Of a stretch of DNA of 64,000 bases, positions 40,900 to 48,868 are shown one piece after another. The stretch is from assembly GCF_014655595.1 (NCBI RefSeq), contig NZ_BNBL01000002.1, positions 496,170 through 560,169 on the forward strand. Reading direction: 5' to 3'. Source of the DNA: Streptomyces griseocarneus. GTDB lineage: Bacteria; Actinomycetota; Actinomycetes; Streptomycetales; Streptomycetaceae. The position numbers and the translations under genes were made by a program. Within the stretch, counting starts at the first letter, position 1. Each line of letters begins with the position of its first letter. The notes under the pieces are model-generated. The model was not told where the DNA came from. It saw nothing but the letters and a program-made list of their open reading frames with translations, and ran no database searches.

Positions 40900-41466
40900 T
40901 CAGCCGGCCAGCCCGGCGACGACCTCGGCGTTCGGCAGCTGTGACAGGAATGAGCCGGGGAGGATCAGCTTGCCCCGGCGCCTGCCGCTGCCGATGAGGA
41001 CGTACGGCGAGGAGGCGACCGCCTCGTCGATCAGGAGGGGCCACCCGTCCGGCAGTCCGACCGGGCAGATCCCGCCGTACTCCATGCCGGTCCGCGCCAC
41101 CGCGGTCTCCATCGGGGCGAACGACGCCTTGCGGGCGCCCAGGTGCTTGCGCACCGACTTGTTGACATCGACCCGGGTCGTCGCCAGGGCGACGCAGGCG
41201 GCGTAGGTGACGTCCTGGCCGCGCTTGGCGGCGATGACCACGCAGTTCGCGGAGACCTCCAGGGGAACGTCGTAGGCCGCGCTGAAGGCGGCGGTGTCGG
41301 CCACCTCCGGGTCGGTGTCGACGACCAGGACGGACTCGACGGGCTCGGTACCGCTGTACCGCTCCAGGGCCGCGGCCACGGGCCCGGCGAGGAGGTCGGG
41401 GCGGTCGACGGCCGGCCAGGAGCCCTCGAAGCGACCGAAGGGCGAGGTAACCGAAGAGTTGATCAC
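40900..41466 (-). CDS. YbaK-type aminoacyl-tRNA deacylase
   Basis: The 188-residue protein has the YbaK/ProX editing-domain pattern. The segment VPLEVSANCVVIAAKRGQDVTYAACVALATTRVDVNKSVRKHLGARKASFA includes the conserved Lys and the strand-rich core, and MEYGGICPVGLP is the C-terminal signature. Such proteins hydrolyse mischarged tRNA (for example Cys- or Ala-tRNAPro). The start ATG at 41466 opens with MINSSVTSPFGRFEG, which is slightly longer than usual. A stand-alone deacylase is common in actinobacteria. It is followed by a 240-bp gene-free spacer toward the lectin gene, where I see nothing else. Confidence 0.8.
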   Translation of the reverse strand: MINSSVTSPFGRFEGSWPAVDRPDLLAGPVAAALERYSGTEPVESVLVVDTDPEVADTAAFSAAYDVPLEVSANCVVIAAKRGQDVTYAACVALATTRVDVNKSVRKHLGARKASFAPMETAVARTGMEYGGICPVGLPDGWPLLIDEAVASSPYVLIGSGRRRGKLILPGSFLSQLPNAEVVAGLAG

Positions 41467-41642
41467 GAGGGCAGGGTAGTCGAATGCGGCTGACGGGCCG
41501 GCGACTTGGGGCGAGGCGGCCGGCGGTGGCCGTCGATGGGACGGCGCTCATCAAAAATTGAAGTGGCCATGATCGGTTAGGGTGTCGGGCGTTGCCGTGC
41601 GGTACGCGCACGGGAGTGACGCCATCTCGGGGGAAAACGCAC

Positions 41643-42479
41643 GTGACCACAGGTCGACCAGGATTGATCGCGTCGATCCGTTCCGTACCGAGTCCGATCG
41701 CCGCCGCCTCGGCTCTCACCGACCCGGCCCGGACCGATCGCATCGAGGACCCGGTCGTCTCCCGGCTTCAGGCCGGCCGTACGGTGCTCGGCCTGCTGGC
41801 CACCGCGGGGCTGCTCATGGTCTATCCCCTGAAGAAGGGGCGGGAGGAATTCGTCCTCGGCAAGCTCGAGGACCTGGTGCTGGGCTGCGCCATCCTGCTG
41901 GTCGCGGTGGCCGTCGGCGTCACGGCCTTCATCCTCTCGGCACGCTCCCCGCTGGGCCGCGTGTACGCACGCCGTCTCGGCGGCCCGCTGCGCGCGCTGG
42001 GTGCCATCCTCCTCGGGGTGGCGGTGTGCTGGCTCATGGTCGCCGCGCTGAGCGGTGACATCGTCTCCACCGCCGACGTCGGCTCGCACGACTTCCTGTT
42101 CGGGTTCCTGGGCGAGGCGGCGGGAAGGATCATCACCGGCCTGCTCATCGCGCTGCTGTTCATCGCGGCCGGCATCGCCTGCGCCGTCGTCCTGGTCCTC
42201 GCGGTGTGCTTCACCCTGGTGGCCGCGATCAAGGGCCTGAACTCATGCTTCCGCACGGGCGACGTGCACGAGCTGCTCCCGGCCCTCCTCTCGCCCCTGC
42301 TGGTCTGGTCACTGTTCGTCCTCGGCCTCCTCGACGACCCCGACGTGGCGGCCCCGCCCGCGGTGCTGTACTCCTTCCTGCTCGGCGGCCCGCTGTCGGT
42401 GACGGCCCTGTCCGTGTGGGAGATGCGGCGCCTGCGCGTCCGGCACGGCGTGACCATGAGGTCGGCACTGGGCCGCTGA
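41643..42479 (+). CDS. Integral membrane protein (278 aa)
   Basis: After a hydrophilic 40-residue N-terminus, five or six predicted membrane helices follow (LLGLLATAGLLMVYP, LVLGCAILLVAVAVGVTAFI, ALGAILLGVAVCWLMVAAL, IITGLLIALLFIAAGIACAVVLVLAV, LLVWSLFVLGLL, VLYSFLLGGPLSV). No family motif is visible. GTG 41643, preceded by GGGGGAAAA, is taken as start; the frame is open from 41592. Monocistronic, with the TTATC-rich 41560-41600 spacer possibly carrying its promoter. Function unknown. Confidence 0.8.
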   Translation: MTTGRPGLIASIRSVPSPIAAASALTDPARTDRIEDPVVSRLQAGRTVLGLLATAGLLMVYPLKKGREEFVLGKLEDLVLGCAILLVAVAVGVTAFILSARSPLGRVYARRLGGPLRALGAILLGVAVCWLMVAALSGDIVSTADVGSHDFLFGFLGEAAGRIITGLLIALLFIAAGIACAVVLVLAVCFTLVAAIKGLNSCFRTGDVHELLPALLSPLLVWSLFVLGLLDDPDVAAPPAVLYSFLLGGPLSVTALSVWEMRRLRVRHGVTMRSALGR

Positions 42480-42571
42480 CCACGCCCGGCACGGTGAGTT
42501 GAGCTGCCCGGGCGGATGAGGCAGGAACGACCTACGAGTAACGGCCTGCGTAACGGCCTACGAGGAACGGC

Positions 42572-42904
42572 CTATGCGGCCCGGCGCCTGGTTTCGCCCG
42601 CCAGGGCCGCGCAGGCGACGGCCGCCACGGCCCCGGCGGCCAGGAAGCTCCGGGTCGACCGCCAGGAGAGTACGGACCACCGCGACTGGGCGGACAGCAG
42701 CGAACCGGTGCTGAGCCAGGAGCCGGCCGAGATGACCGAGAGCGCGGAGCCGATCGAGCCGAGCGACAGGGTGCTGCCGACCGAGCCGACGGACAGTACG
42801 GATCCGACCGAGCCGATCGAGAGCACCGACCCCACCGAGCCGATCGACAGCACGGAGTCCCGGGACCAGAGGGACAACGGTGAGTCCGAAGAATGCTTGG
42901 CCAT
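42572..42904 (-). CDS. Ser-x-x triplet-repeat protein
   Basis: The 110-residue product has a short N-terminus (MAKHSSDSPLSLWSRD), then about 70 residues (17-88) in which Ser recurs every third position, arranged as nine-residue units such as SVLSIGSVG, repeated with drift. It ends in a hydrophobic Ala-rich segment (AAGAVAAVACAALA) and a basic tail, probably a membrane anchor. The matching DNA (42641-42856) is a 27-bp-period tandem repeat. Such strict triplet periodicity suggests a beta-helix or stacked-strand fold. ATG 42904 is chosen because the region upstream (to 43087) is not homologous-looking and overlaps the next gene. Function unknown. Confidence 0.75.
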   Translation of the reverse strand: MAKHSSDSPLSLWSRDSVLSIGSVGSVLSIGSVGSVLSVGSVGSTLSLGSIGSALSVISAGSWLSTGSLLSAQSRWSVLSWRSTRSFLAAGAVAAVACAALAGETRRRAA

Positions 42905-42956
42905 GTGCCGATCGTAGGACAGCGGCCCGGACTTGGCAGTGGCCGGGCTCCGCCTG

Positions 42957-44045
42957 TCAGCACCAACGGGTGTGGCGGCAGACGCTCCAGCCGCCGCCGT
43001 GCGAACCGCCCGATGAGCCGCCGGAGCCGCCGGAATCACCCAGGTGGGGAATCCCGTCGGGGAAGGCGGTGTTGCGGTCGCGGTCACCGGGGAAGGGGTC
43101 GCGGTAGTCCGGATCGCCGTCGTCGTCCCGGTCCGGCAGGTTCACGGAGGTGCCGGTCGCCCGGTCCGGTTCCGGGCAGCCGTTGTCCTGGGTCGACAGA
43201 TAGAGCGTCACCCTCGTGTCGCCCGGGAGCTTCGCGCCTTCGGCCGGATCGTGCGCGCAGACCCGCCAGTCGTCGTACTCGCCCTCGTCGGGCAGCGTGT
43301 CGTTGCGGTACGCCGCGCGCGCCTGGACGTGGTCGGAACGCACGCCCAGGGCGACGACCTCCGTACGAGCCGTCCGCCACGTCTTCCACACGAGCTCGGG
43401 CATCGTGGGCCACGGGACGGGCAGACCGTCCTCCTTCGGGCACGGGGCTCCCTTTTTCCCGACGGCGAAGTCGAGTGCCGGCCGCACGCCGTTCTTCCGG
43501 CCCGCCTTCTGGAAGCAGACCGTCCACAGTGAGCGGCCCCGGACGAACGCGGTCTTCTCGGACGCGTCGTGGTACGTGACGGTGAAACCGGCCTTCGTGG
43601 CCCTTCCGTACGCCACGTCCAGGCTCTGGCCGCGGTAGTCGGGGGCCGCGGGTTCCGTCGCCTCCGGGGTCCCCGACGCGGACGGGGCGGCCGACGCGTT
43701 GGGCATCACGCCGCGGGACCGCTTCGTGCCGCCCGCCTTCGCGTCCGCCACGGTGTCCCGCGCGGCTTCCTTCGGCGGGTCGGGCAGGACCGCGCCCAGC
43801 AGGGCCGCGGCGGCGACCGTCGCCGCGACCTTTTTGGCCTTCGGCCAGGGGGTGTCCCACCACACCACGATCAGCGCGGCGATCAGCGCGAGCCCGCCCA
43901 GCCGGGGCTCCAGCAGGCCGAGCGCCGGAATGGCGGCGGCAATCCCGACACGGGCGCGATTCGTCCGCCACCAGCGTCGCCGGGGCATGTCGCCCGGGGC
44001 GCGGGGCGGTTCGGACGGTGCCGGGGTGGTGTGCGGGCCGGGCAT
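42957..44045 (-). CDS. Membrane protein with PASTA-like and calcium-binding-like segments
   Basis: A 362-residue protein. Two hydrophobic segments near the N-terminus (ARVGIAAAIPALGLL and LGGLALIAALIVVWW, then VAATVAAAALLGAVLP) indicate a membrane anchor. The outer part has a PASTA-like unit (DYRGQSLDVAYGRATKAGFTVTYHDAS) and a second one around residues 200-300. An Asp-rich stretch (LPDRDDDGDPDYRDPFPGDRD) looks like a thrombospondin type-3 calcium loop, and the end is Gly/Ser-rich with Cys pairs. PASTA units bind peptidoglycan or beta-lactam-like ligands, so a wall-sensing role is possible. ATG 44045 is chosen; frames open to 44108. Function unknown. Confidence 0.75.
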   Translation of the reverse strand: MPGPHTTPAPSEPPRAPGDMPRRRWWRTNRARVGIAAAIPALGLLEPRLGGLALIAALIVVWWDTPWPKAKKVAATVAAAALLGAVLPDPPKEAARDTVADAKAGGTKRSRGVMPNASAAPSASGTPEATEPAAPDYRGQSLDVAYGRATKAGFTVTYHDASEKTAFVRGRSLWTVCFQKAGRKNGVRPALDFAVGKKGAPCPKEDGLPVPWPTMPELVWKTWRTARTEVVALGVRSDHVQARAAYRNDTLPDEGEYDDWRVCAHDPAEGAKLPGDTRVTLYLSTQDNGCPEPDRATGTSVNLPDRDDDGDPDYRDPFPGDRDRNTAFPDGIPHLGDSGGSGGSSGGSHGGGWSVCRHTRWC

Positions 44046-44153
44046 GGCGGCACCCTTCGAGTTCGTTCGGTTGTGCGGGCGCATCGTACCCAGCCCTTTT
44101 CCCCGCACCCCGCTCGGCCTCCACCCCTCTTCATCGCCGTTCCGCCCGCGCGG

Positions 44154-45599
44154 TCACACGGCCGCGGTGCGTCGCGAAAGGGCGCGGCCTGCGACCGCGA
44201 TGGCGAGTGCGACGACGATGAGGATCGCCGCGACCGCGAACGTGACCCGCATGCCGGTGGCAACGGCCTCGGAGCCCGCCGTCGCCACGTCCGTCGTCGC
44301 CGATGCGAGGGCGAACACAGCGCCCATGACGGATGTGCCGGTGACAAGGCCGAGATTGCGCGAGAGGTTGAGCATGCCGGACGTGACGCCCCGCTGGTCC
44401 GGGCGTATGTCCGCCATGACGGTGGTGTTGTTGGCGGTCTGGAACACCGCATAGCCGGCGGTGACGACGACGATGGGGGCGATGTAGCCGACGACGCCGA
44501 GCGACGTCGGCAGCAGGGACAGAAGGCAGGAACCGGCCGCTGTCGCGACGAGCCCGGCGATGGTCATGCGTTGCGCGCCGAAGCGGTCCGCGATGCGGCC
44601 GGCCGGCACACCGGTCAGCGCGGCGACAAGCGGACCGACCGACAGGACGAGCCCGACGAGAGCCTCGTCGAGCCCGAGCGTACGGGCGAGATAGAACGGC
44701 CCGACGACCAGCGTCGCCATCATCACCGTCGAGACGAGGGTGCTCATGGCGAGGCTCGCGCTCAGCACCGGGTCGCGGAACATGGCCGACCGGATCAAGG
44801 GCGATGCCGCTCTCGCCTGGGTGCGTACGAAGAGAGCGACCCCGAAGGCGGCAGCCACCAGCAGCGCCACGTTGAGCGCACCGAAACTGCCGCGCCCCAG
44901 GGTCATGGCGAGTGCGTAAGCGGCGAGCGTGAGAGCGAGCAGCGATGTGCCCACCGTGTCGAAGCGCGCTCGACCGGCCCTGGACTCCTGCCGGTCGAGG
45001 GGCAGATGGCGGCGGGCGAGGAGAAGGGTCAGGATGCCCAGTGGCGCGTTGACGAGGAAGATCGCCCGCCAGCCGAGTCCGGAGATCAGCGCGCCGCCCA
45101 GCGACGGACCGAGAGCGGTGCCGATCGCGGACATCGTTCCGAGCAGCCCCATGGCCCTGCCGGTCTTCGCCTTCGGAACCGTCTCACCGACGAACGCCAT
45201 GGTGAGGGCCGTCATGACGGCCGCTCCGAGGCCCTGCGCCGCCCGCGCGGCGATCAGCAGCCAGAGCGTGGGCGCGACACCGCACAGGACCGAGGCGCCG
45301 GTGAACAGGGAGATCCCGGCCAGGAGCAGCCGTCGGCGGCCGACGATGTCGCCGAGTCGTCCCACGCCGACGATCAGGGTGGTGATGGCGAGGAGATAGG
45401 CCAGGACGATCCACTGGACCTCCTGGAAGGAGGCGGTGAACGCCTGCGCCAACGTCGGCAGGCCGACATTGGCGATGCTGGTGCCGAGAGAGGACAACAG
45501 CATGGACAGCGAGAGGCCGGCGAGCGCCCAACGAACCGCGGGCGCCCGCTCCGCACTTCCGGCTGCCGCCTCGTCCTGTCCCGCGCTGGTTGGCTTCAA
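44154..45599 (-). CDS. MFS drug/proton antiporter (DHA2, 14 TM)
   Basis: The 481-residue transporter has about 14 predicted helices. Motif A is seen in GVGRLGDIVGRRRLLL and motif C in LLGTMSAIGTALGPSLGGAL, as in the QacA/EmrB-type DHA2 family. The likely start is TTG 45599, preceded by GGAGAACGGAG; the frame is open to 45737 but the extra 46 residues are Arg/Pro-rich. No regulator is adjacent on the same strand. Substrate unknown; family members export cationic drugs and antibiotics. The upstream spacer holds a terminator belonging to the quinone oxidoreductase gene. Confidence 0.9.
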   Translation of the reverse strand: MKPTSAGQDEAAAGSAERAPAVRWALAGLSLSMLLSSLGTSIANVGLPTLAQAFTASFQEVQWIVLAYLLAITTLIVGVGRLGDIVGRRRLLLAGISLFTGASVLCGVAPTLWLLIAARAAQGLGAAVMTALTMAFVGETVPKAKTGRAMGLLGTMSAIGTALGPSLGGALISGLGWRAIFLVNAPLGILTLLLARRHLPLDRQESRAGRARFDTVGTSLLALTLAAYALAMTLGRGSFGALNVALLVAAAFGVALFVRTQARAASPLIRSAMFRDPVLSASLAMSTLVSTVMMATLVVGPFYLARTLGLDEALVGLVLSVGPLVAALTGVPAGRIADRFGAQRMTIAGLVATAAGSCLLSLLPTSLGVVGYIAPIVVVTAGYAVFQTANNTTVMADIRPDQRGVTSGMLNLSRNLGLVTGTSVMGAVFALASATTDVATAGSEAVATGMRVTFAVAAILIVVALAIAVAGRALSRRTAAV

Positions 45600-45768
45600 G
45601 GTGAACTCCGTTCTCCGGTGACCCCTGAGGCCTTGTCGCCAGGTGACGACGGGCAGGGGCAGGGCAGCCGGACGCTGCCGGCCCGACCGACTGCGGGCAT
45701 GCGCGAGCAGCGTGCACCCGGCGGGCGAGGGCGGCAAAACCTTGTTGCCGATTCCGGGAAAACGGAGT

Positions 45769-45798
45769 GGGCGCCGGCCGGTACGTGGGCCGGCGCCC
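45769..45798 (-). terminator. Terminator of the quinone oxidoreductase gene
   Basis: GGGCGCCGGCC (45769-45779) and GGCCGGCGCCC (45788-45798) form a perfect 11-bp stem with an 8-nt loop, 38 bp after the oxidoreductase stop on the minus strand. The minus strand continues CCACTCCGTTTTCCC, giving a short T run. Confidence 0.75.
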
Positions 45799-45835
45799 GG
45801 GCCGGTGAGGCCGTCAGTGGGCCAGTGGTGGCGGT

Positions 45836-46837
45836 CTAGTGGTCGACGGTGACGACGATCTTGCCTACCTGGGCGCCCGCCTCCATGTAGCGGTGCGCTT
45901 CGACGATCTCGTCCAGGCCGAAGGTGCGGTCCACGGTGGGCCGGAAGGCGCCGGAGCGCAGGCCTGAGGAGACGAACGCCTCGGCGCGGCGCATCCGCTG
46001 CGGATCGCCGGTGATCTCGTGGACCGTGTAGGTGCGCATGTTCAGCGCGGGCATGCCGAGCTCGAACCCCGGGTAGGGGGTCGGCTCGCCGCTCACCGCG
46101 CCGTACAGAAAGAGCGTGCCGCCGGGGGCGACGACCTTGGCCAGGTCCAGCACACCCGGGCCGGCGACGGCGTCGAAGACGAACTCCGCGCCCCGCCCTC
46201 CGGTCAGGCCCAGCACGCGTTCGGCGACGTTCTCCTCACCGGTGACGATCACTTCGGAGGCACCCGCCTCGAGCAGTGCGTCCTTCTTGGCCCGCGTGCG
46301 CGTCGTGGCGATGGGCACGGCGCCGACGCGCCGGGCGATCTGGATCGCGGCCAGGCCCACGCTGCTGGAGGCGGCGGTCAGTACGACCGTGTCACCGGCC
46401 CGCATCCCGCCGACCTCCACCAGTGCCCCGTAGGCCGTCAGGTACGGCATCCACACCGCCGCGCCCGCTACCGCGTCGAGCCCGTCGGGGCGGTGGACCA
46501 CCGCGGTGGCGGGGACGACGGCGCGCTCGGCGTAGACGCCGTGGTCGTTCATCGAGAACGCCGGCACCACGCTGACCGGTTGGCCTGCCTCGAAGCCCGT
46601 CACGTCCGCGCCGACGGCCTCGACCACTCCCGCGGCCTCGGCGCCGAGCCGGGCGGGGAACTCCTTGACCGGCTCGATGTACTGGCCGCCGCGGAAGAGC
46701 ACCTCGGCACGGTTGATCCCGATCGCGTCCACCCGGATCAGCAGCTCGCCGGGGCCCGGTTCGCCGGCCTCCACGTCCTCCAGCCGCAGCACGTCCGGCC
46801 CGCCGTATTCGTGGAACCGCACCGTTCTGGCCATCAC
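45836..46837 (-). CDS. Zinc-free quinone oxidoreductase-like alcohol dehydrogenase
   Basis: A 333-residue MDR-family enzyme. The N-terminal GroES-like domain carries NRAEVLFRGGQY, and the NADPH-binding motif is in VLTAASSSVGLAAIQIARR (SSSVGLA). The catalytic-zinc cysteine of alcohol dehydrogenases is not visible in the expected place, so this fits the zinc-independent NADPH:quinone reductase branch. Such enzymes reduce quinones or enals and are often stress-induced. The divergent ArsR regulator at 46980 and the paired GACAxxTGTC sites between them give a likely control circuit. Start at MM (46837 or 46834). Confidence 0.9.
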   Translation of the reverse strand: MMARTVRFHEYGGPDVLRLEDVEAGEPGPGELLIRVDAIGINRAEVLFRGGQYIEPVKEFPARLGAEAAGVVEAVGADVTGFEAGQPVSVVPAFSMNDHGVYAERAVVPATAVVHRPDGLDAVAGAAVWMPYLTAYGALVEVGGMRAGDTVVLTAASSSVGLAAIQIARRVGAVPIATTRTRAKKDALLEAGASEVIVTGEENVAERVLGLTGGRGAEFVFDAVAGPGVLDLAKVVAPGGTLFLYGAVSGEPTPYPGFELGMPALNMRTYTVHEITGDPQRMRRAEAFVSSGLRSGAFRPTVDRTFGLDEIVEAHRYMEAGAQVGKIVVTVDH

Positions 46838-46903
46838 TCATCCCCCTACCGATCGGTGACGGCGGCGCGGAGTCCGCGCCGCCGCGCCACACTCAACCGG
46901 AAA

Positions 46904-46955
46904 GTACGACAGCTGTCAAAGTTCGATGCGTGTCATACTTCGACAGGTGTCGTAC
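46904..46955. promoter_or_regulatory. Two ArsR-type operator sites
   Basis: GTACGACAGCTGTC (46904-46917) contains the palindrome GACAGCTGTC (46908-46917). A second near-palindrome, GACAGGTGTC (46942-46951), sits 34 bp downstream, within GACAGGTGTCGTAC. Flanking GTACGACA and TGTCGTAC (46948-46955) are themselves inverted copies. Both lie in the divergent promoter of the ArsR and oxidoreductase genes. Confidence 0.65.
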
Positions 46956-46979
46956 GATGTGCGAGGAGGTCACCAGGCG

Positions 46980-47327
46980 ATGGCAGCACCACGACGAACG
47001 GGGCAGGGACGCATCCCGCCCCACCCGGACATCCGGACGATCGGTCTTCAGCAGGTGCTCGAGGCCCTGGTCGACCCCGTACGCCGCCGGATCATCGGCG
47101 AGTTGTACGCCGCGGGCGAGGACCTCGCCTGCGGCACGATCGACCTGCCGGTCAGCAAGTCCACCGCCACCCACCACTTCCACGTGCTGCGCGAGGCCGG
47201 CCTCATCCGCCAGTACTACGTCGGCACCTCCCGCATGAACGCGCTGCGCCTCGAGGAGGTCGACGAGGCCTTCCCGGGGCTGCTCCGCGCGCTGGTGGGC
47301 CGGCCGGACACCGCACGCGACGCGTGA
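46980..47327 (+). CDS. ArsR-family HTH regulator
   Basis: The 115-residue protein has a winged HTH of the ArsR type (QQVLEALVDPVRRRIIGELYAAGEDLACGTIDLPVSKSTATHHFHVLREAGLIRQYYVG). No CVC metal motif is present in the recognition helix, so it is probably a non-metal-sensing member that responds to an organic or oxidative signal through other residues. AGGAGG lies 10 bp before ATG 46980; the frame is open to 46926. It is divergent from the quinone oxidoreductase gene and its operator pair lies in between. The C-terminus carries only a short extra helix. Confidence 0.85.
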   Translation: MAAPRRTGQGRIPPHPDIRTIGLQQVLEALVDPVRRRIIGELYAAGEDLACGTIDLPVSKSTATHHFHVLREAGLIRQYYVGTSRMNALRLEEVDEAFPGLLRALVGRPDTARDA

Positions 47328-47365
47328 CGGTCGCGCGGCAGCTCATCGCCGCGGATCCGAGGGGC

Positions 47366-48139
47366 TCAGGCCGCGATGTGGAAGCCCGCGCCGACTCCGC
47401 CGTTGGCGTTCATCTCGTCGATGATGCTCAGGATCGGCGAACTGTGCTGGGCGCCCCAGGCGTTGCCGACCAGGGTCTGGCCGACGACGACGGGGGAACC
47501 GGAATCACCGCCGTTGGTCCAGATGAGGTGGGTGAACCAGATTCCGTTGGTGCCCAGCTTGATGCCGCAGGTGAGGCCGGTCCGGTGGCCCTGCTTGCAC
47601 ATGCGGGTTCCGTTGGCGGGCGGCGCTCCGATCGACGTGATGGTCACTCCGTCCACGGTATTGGTGGGAGCGACCCTGGTCTCGTCCAGGAGGATCACCG
47701 CGTAGTCCAGGCCCTTGGGCCCGGTGTTGAGCAGGTTGTTGGGCGTACTGACGTACGTCACCGTGCCGATGGCGCCGGTCGCCAGGTCGGGGCGGCTGTC
47801 GGGGATCGGCGCCGGGGCGGCGGCCGTCCCCGCGGGCGAGGTGTCCCGGTAGACCTTCTCGCCGACCAGCTTGTTTCCCTTGTCGTCGATGAAGCAGTGG
47901 GCATTGGTCAGGCCCACCAGATTGCCGGCTCTGTCGCGGCCGACCGCGGTGAGGGTGCAGATGTAGTAGCTCGCGGGCGCCTCCGGGCTCGGACTCAGCC
48001 GGAAGACGATCCCGGTCCCGCCGCCGACGGCCGTGCGCGCATCCGCCGTGCGCGTTTCCGCGCTCGCGGACGGGGCTGCGACGAGGGACATACCGGCCAG
48101 GAGCATGACGAGGCCAAGGGCGCGTAACACACGTAACAC
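47366..48139 (-). CDS. Secreted trypsin-like serine protease
   Basis: A 257-residue exported protease of the chymotrypsin fold. The signal peptide (VLRVLRALGLVMLLAGMSLVAAPSASA) is followed by the catalytic His in GLTNAHCFID, Asp in DYAVILLDETR, and Ser in NGGDSGSPVVVGQTLVG. The cysteines in YICTL/HCF and CGIK probably pair. GTG 48139 is chosen because AGGAAG ends seven bases upstream; the frame opens earlier at 48175. The substrate-binding pocket cannot be read from motifs alone, so specificity is open. It is monocistronic and convergent with nothing. Confidence 0.85.
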   Translation of the reverse strand: MLRVLRALGLVMLLAGMSLVAAPSASAETRTADARTAVGGGTGIVFRLSPSPEAPASYYICTLTAVGRDRAGNLVGLTNAHCFIDDKGNKLVGEKVYRDTSPAGTAAAPAPIPDSRPDLATGAIGTVTYVSTPNNLLNTGPKGLDYAVILLDETRVAPTNTVDGVTITSIGAPPANGTRMCKQGHRTGLTCGIKLGTNGIWFTHLIWTNGGDSGSPVVVGQTLVGNAWGAQHSSPILSIIDEMNANGGVGAGFHIAA

Positions 48140-48285
48140 GCGATCACTTCCTGTGTGCGCTGGGGGCAGCCGCAACCCGGATGAGGGCTACGGCTCTGGC
48201 GCACCATAGGAACACAGACGCTCTCTGCTCACTAGGGGCAATCGCGCCCCAGGAGGCGTCGGTCACCCCTTGCTTGCGGGGGAGT

Positions 48286-48314
48286 CCATGCAACCACTAC
48301 GACTGGTTGCATGG
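48286..48314 (+). promoter_or_regulatory. Palindrome overlapping the VOC start codon
   Basis: CCATGCAACCA (48286-48296) and TGGTTGCATGG (48304-48314) are perfect 11-bp arms around a 7-nt spacer. The right arm contains the ATG at 48311, so it could hide the start in an RNA hairpin or act as an operator. The ATGCAAC/GTTGCAT half-sites match those of the PadR operator at 29345-29364, with wider spacing. Confidence 0.6.
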
Positions 48315-48763
48315 CATTGCACTGGAAGCTGGTCATCGACAGCACGAACGCACCCGCCCTCGCGGACTTCTGGGCCGAGGCCCTGGGCTACGAGGTGGAA
48401 GACCCCACGGCCCTCATCGAGCAGCTGCTGGCCGCAGGCCACATCGGCGAGGAGGCGGTCACCGAACATCGCGGCCGCAGGATCTTCCGCGGCTACGCCG
48501 CGATCCGCCACCCCGACGACCCGTTCGACAAGACCAGCGGCATCGGCCACGGCCGACGGCTGCTCTTCCAGGACGTGCCCGAGCAGAAGTCCGGCAAGAA
48601 CCGCCTGCACCTCGACGTGCACAGCGAGCCCGGCGGCCTCGACAAGCTGGTCGCCCGGCTGGAGGAGCTCGGGGCGACCCGCGTCCGCGAGGTCGACAGG
48701 GGACCTGCCGGGCACTGGTGGGTCATGCGGGACCCGGAGGGCAACGAATTCTGCGCGGCGTAG
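48311..48763 (+). CDS. VOC (glyoxalase/bleomycin-resistance-like) protein
   Basis: The 150-residue protein has the VOC pairing: ALHWKLVIDSTNAPALADFWAEALGYEVED in the first half, and KNRLHLDVHSEPGGLDKLVARLEELG with WWVMRDPEGNEFCAA in the second. His and Glu in these halves (HLDVH, GNEFC) are the usual metal or ligand positions. VOC proteins isomerise, cleave or sequester small molecules. It is a single-domain member, probably a dimer. ATG 48311 is inside the right arm of a perfect palindrome and no ribosome binding site is free, which is unusual. Function unknown. Confidence 0.9.
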   Translation: MALHWKLVIDSTNAPALADFWAEALGYEVEDPTALIEQLLAAGHIGEEAVTEHRGRRIFRGYAAIRHPDDPFDKTSGIGHGRRLLFQDVPEQKSGKNRLHLDVHSEPGGLDKLVARLEELGATRVREVDRGPAGHWWVMRDPEGNEFCAA

Positions 48764-48868
48764 GCGCGGCCGCCGTCACTCGCCCCCGAGCAGGGCGACC
48801 GTGCCCGCCAGGCCCTCGTCTCCGTGGCCAGGAGCGTGCCGTTGGCCGCCGCCATCTAGCCGCCGGCC

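Noticed and set aside
42572..43087. Longer version of the Ser-x-x protein starting at 43087
   Set aside because: The added N-terminal 61 residues overlap the PASTA-like gene and are Ala/Thr/Pro-rich; ATG 42904 starts directly before the repeat.
46904..46955. Metal-sensing role for the ArsR protein
   Set aside because: The regulator lacks a CVC or other cysteine/histidine metal site in its recognition helix; only a general ArsR fold can be supported.
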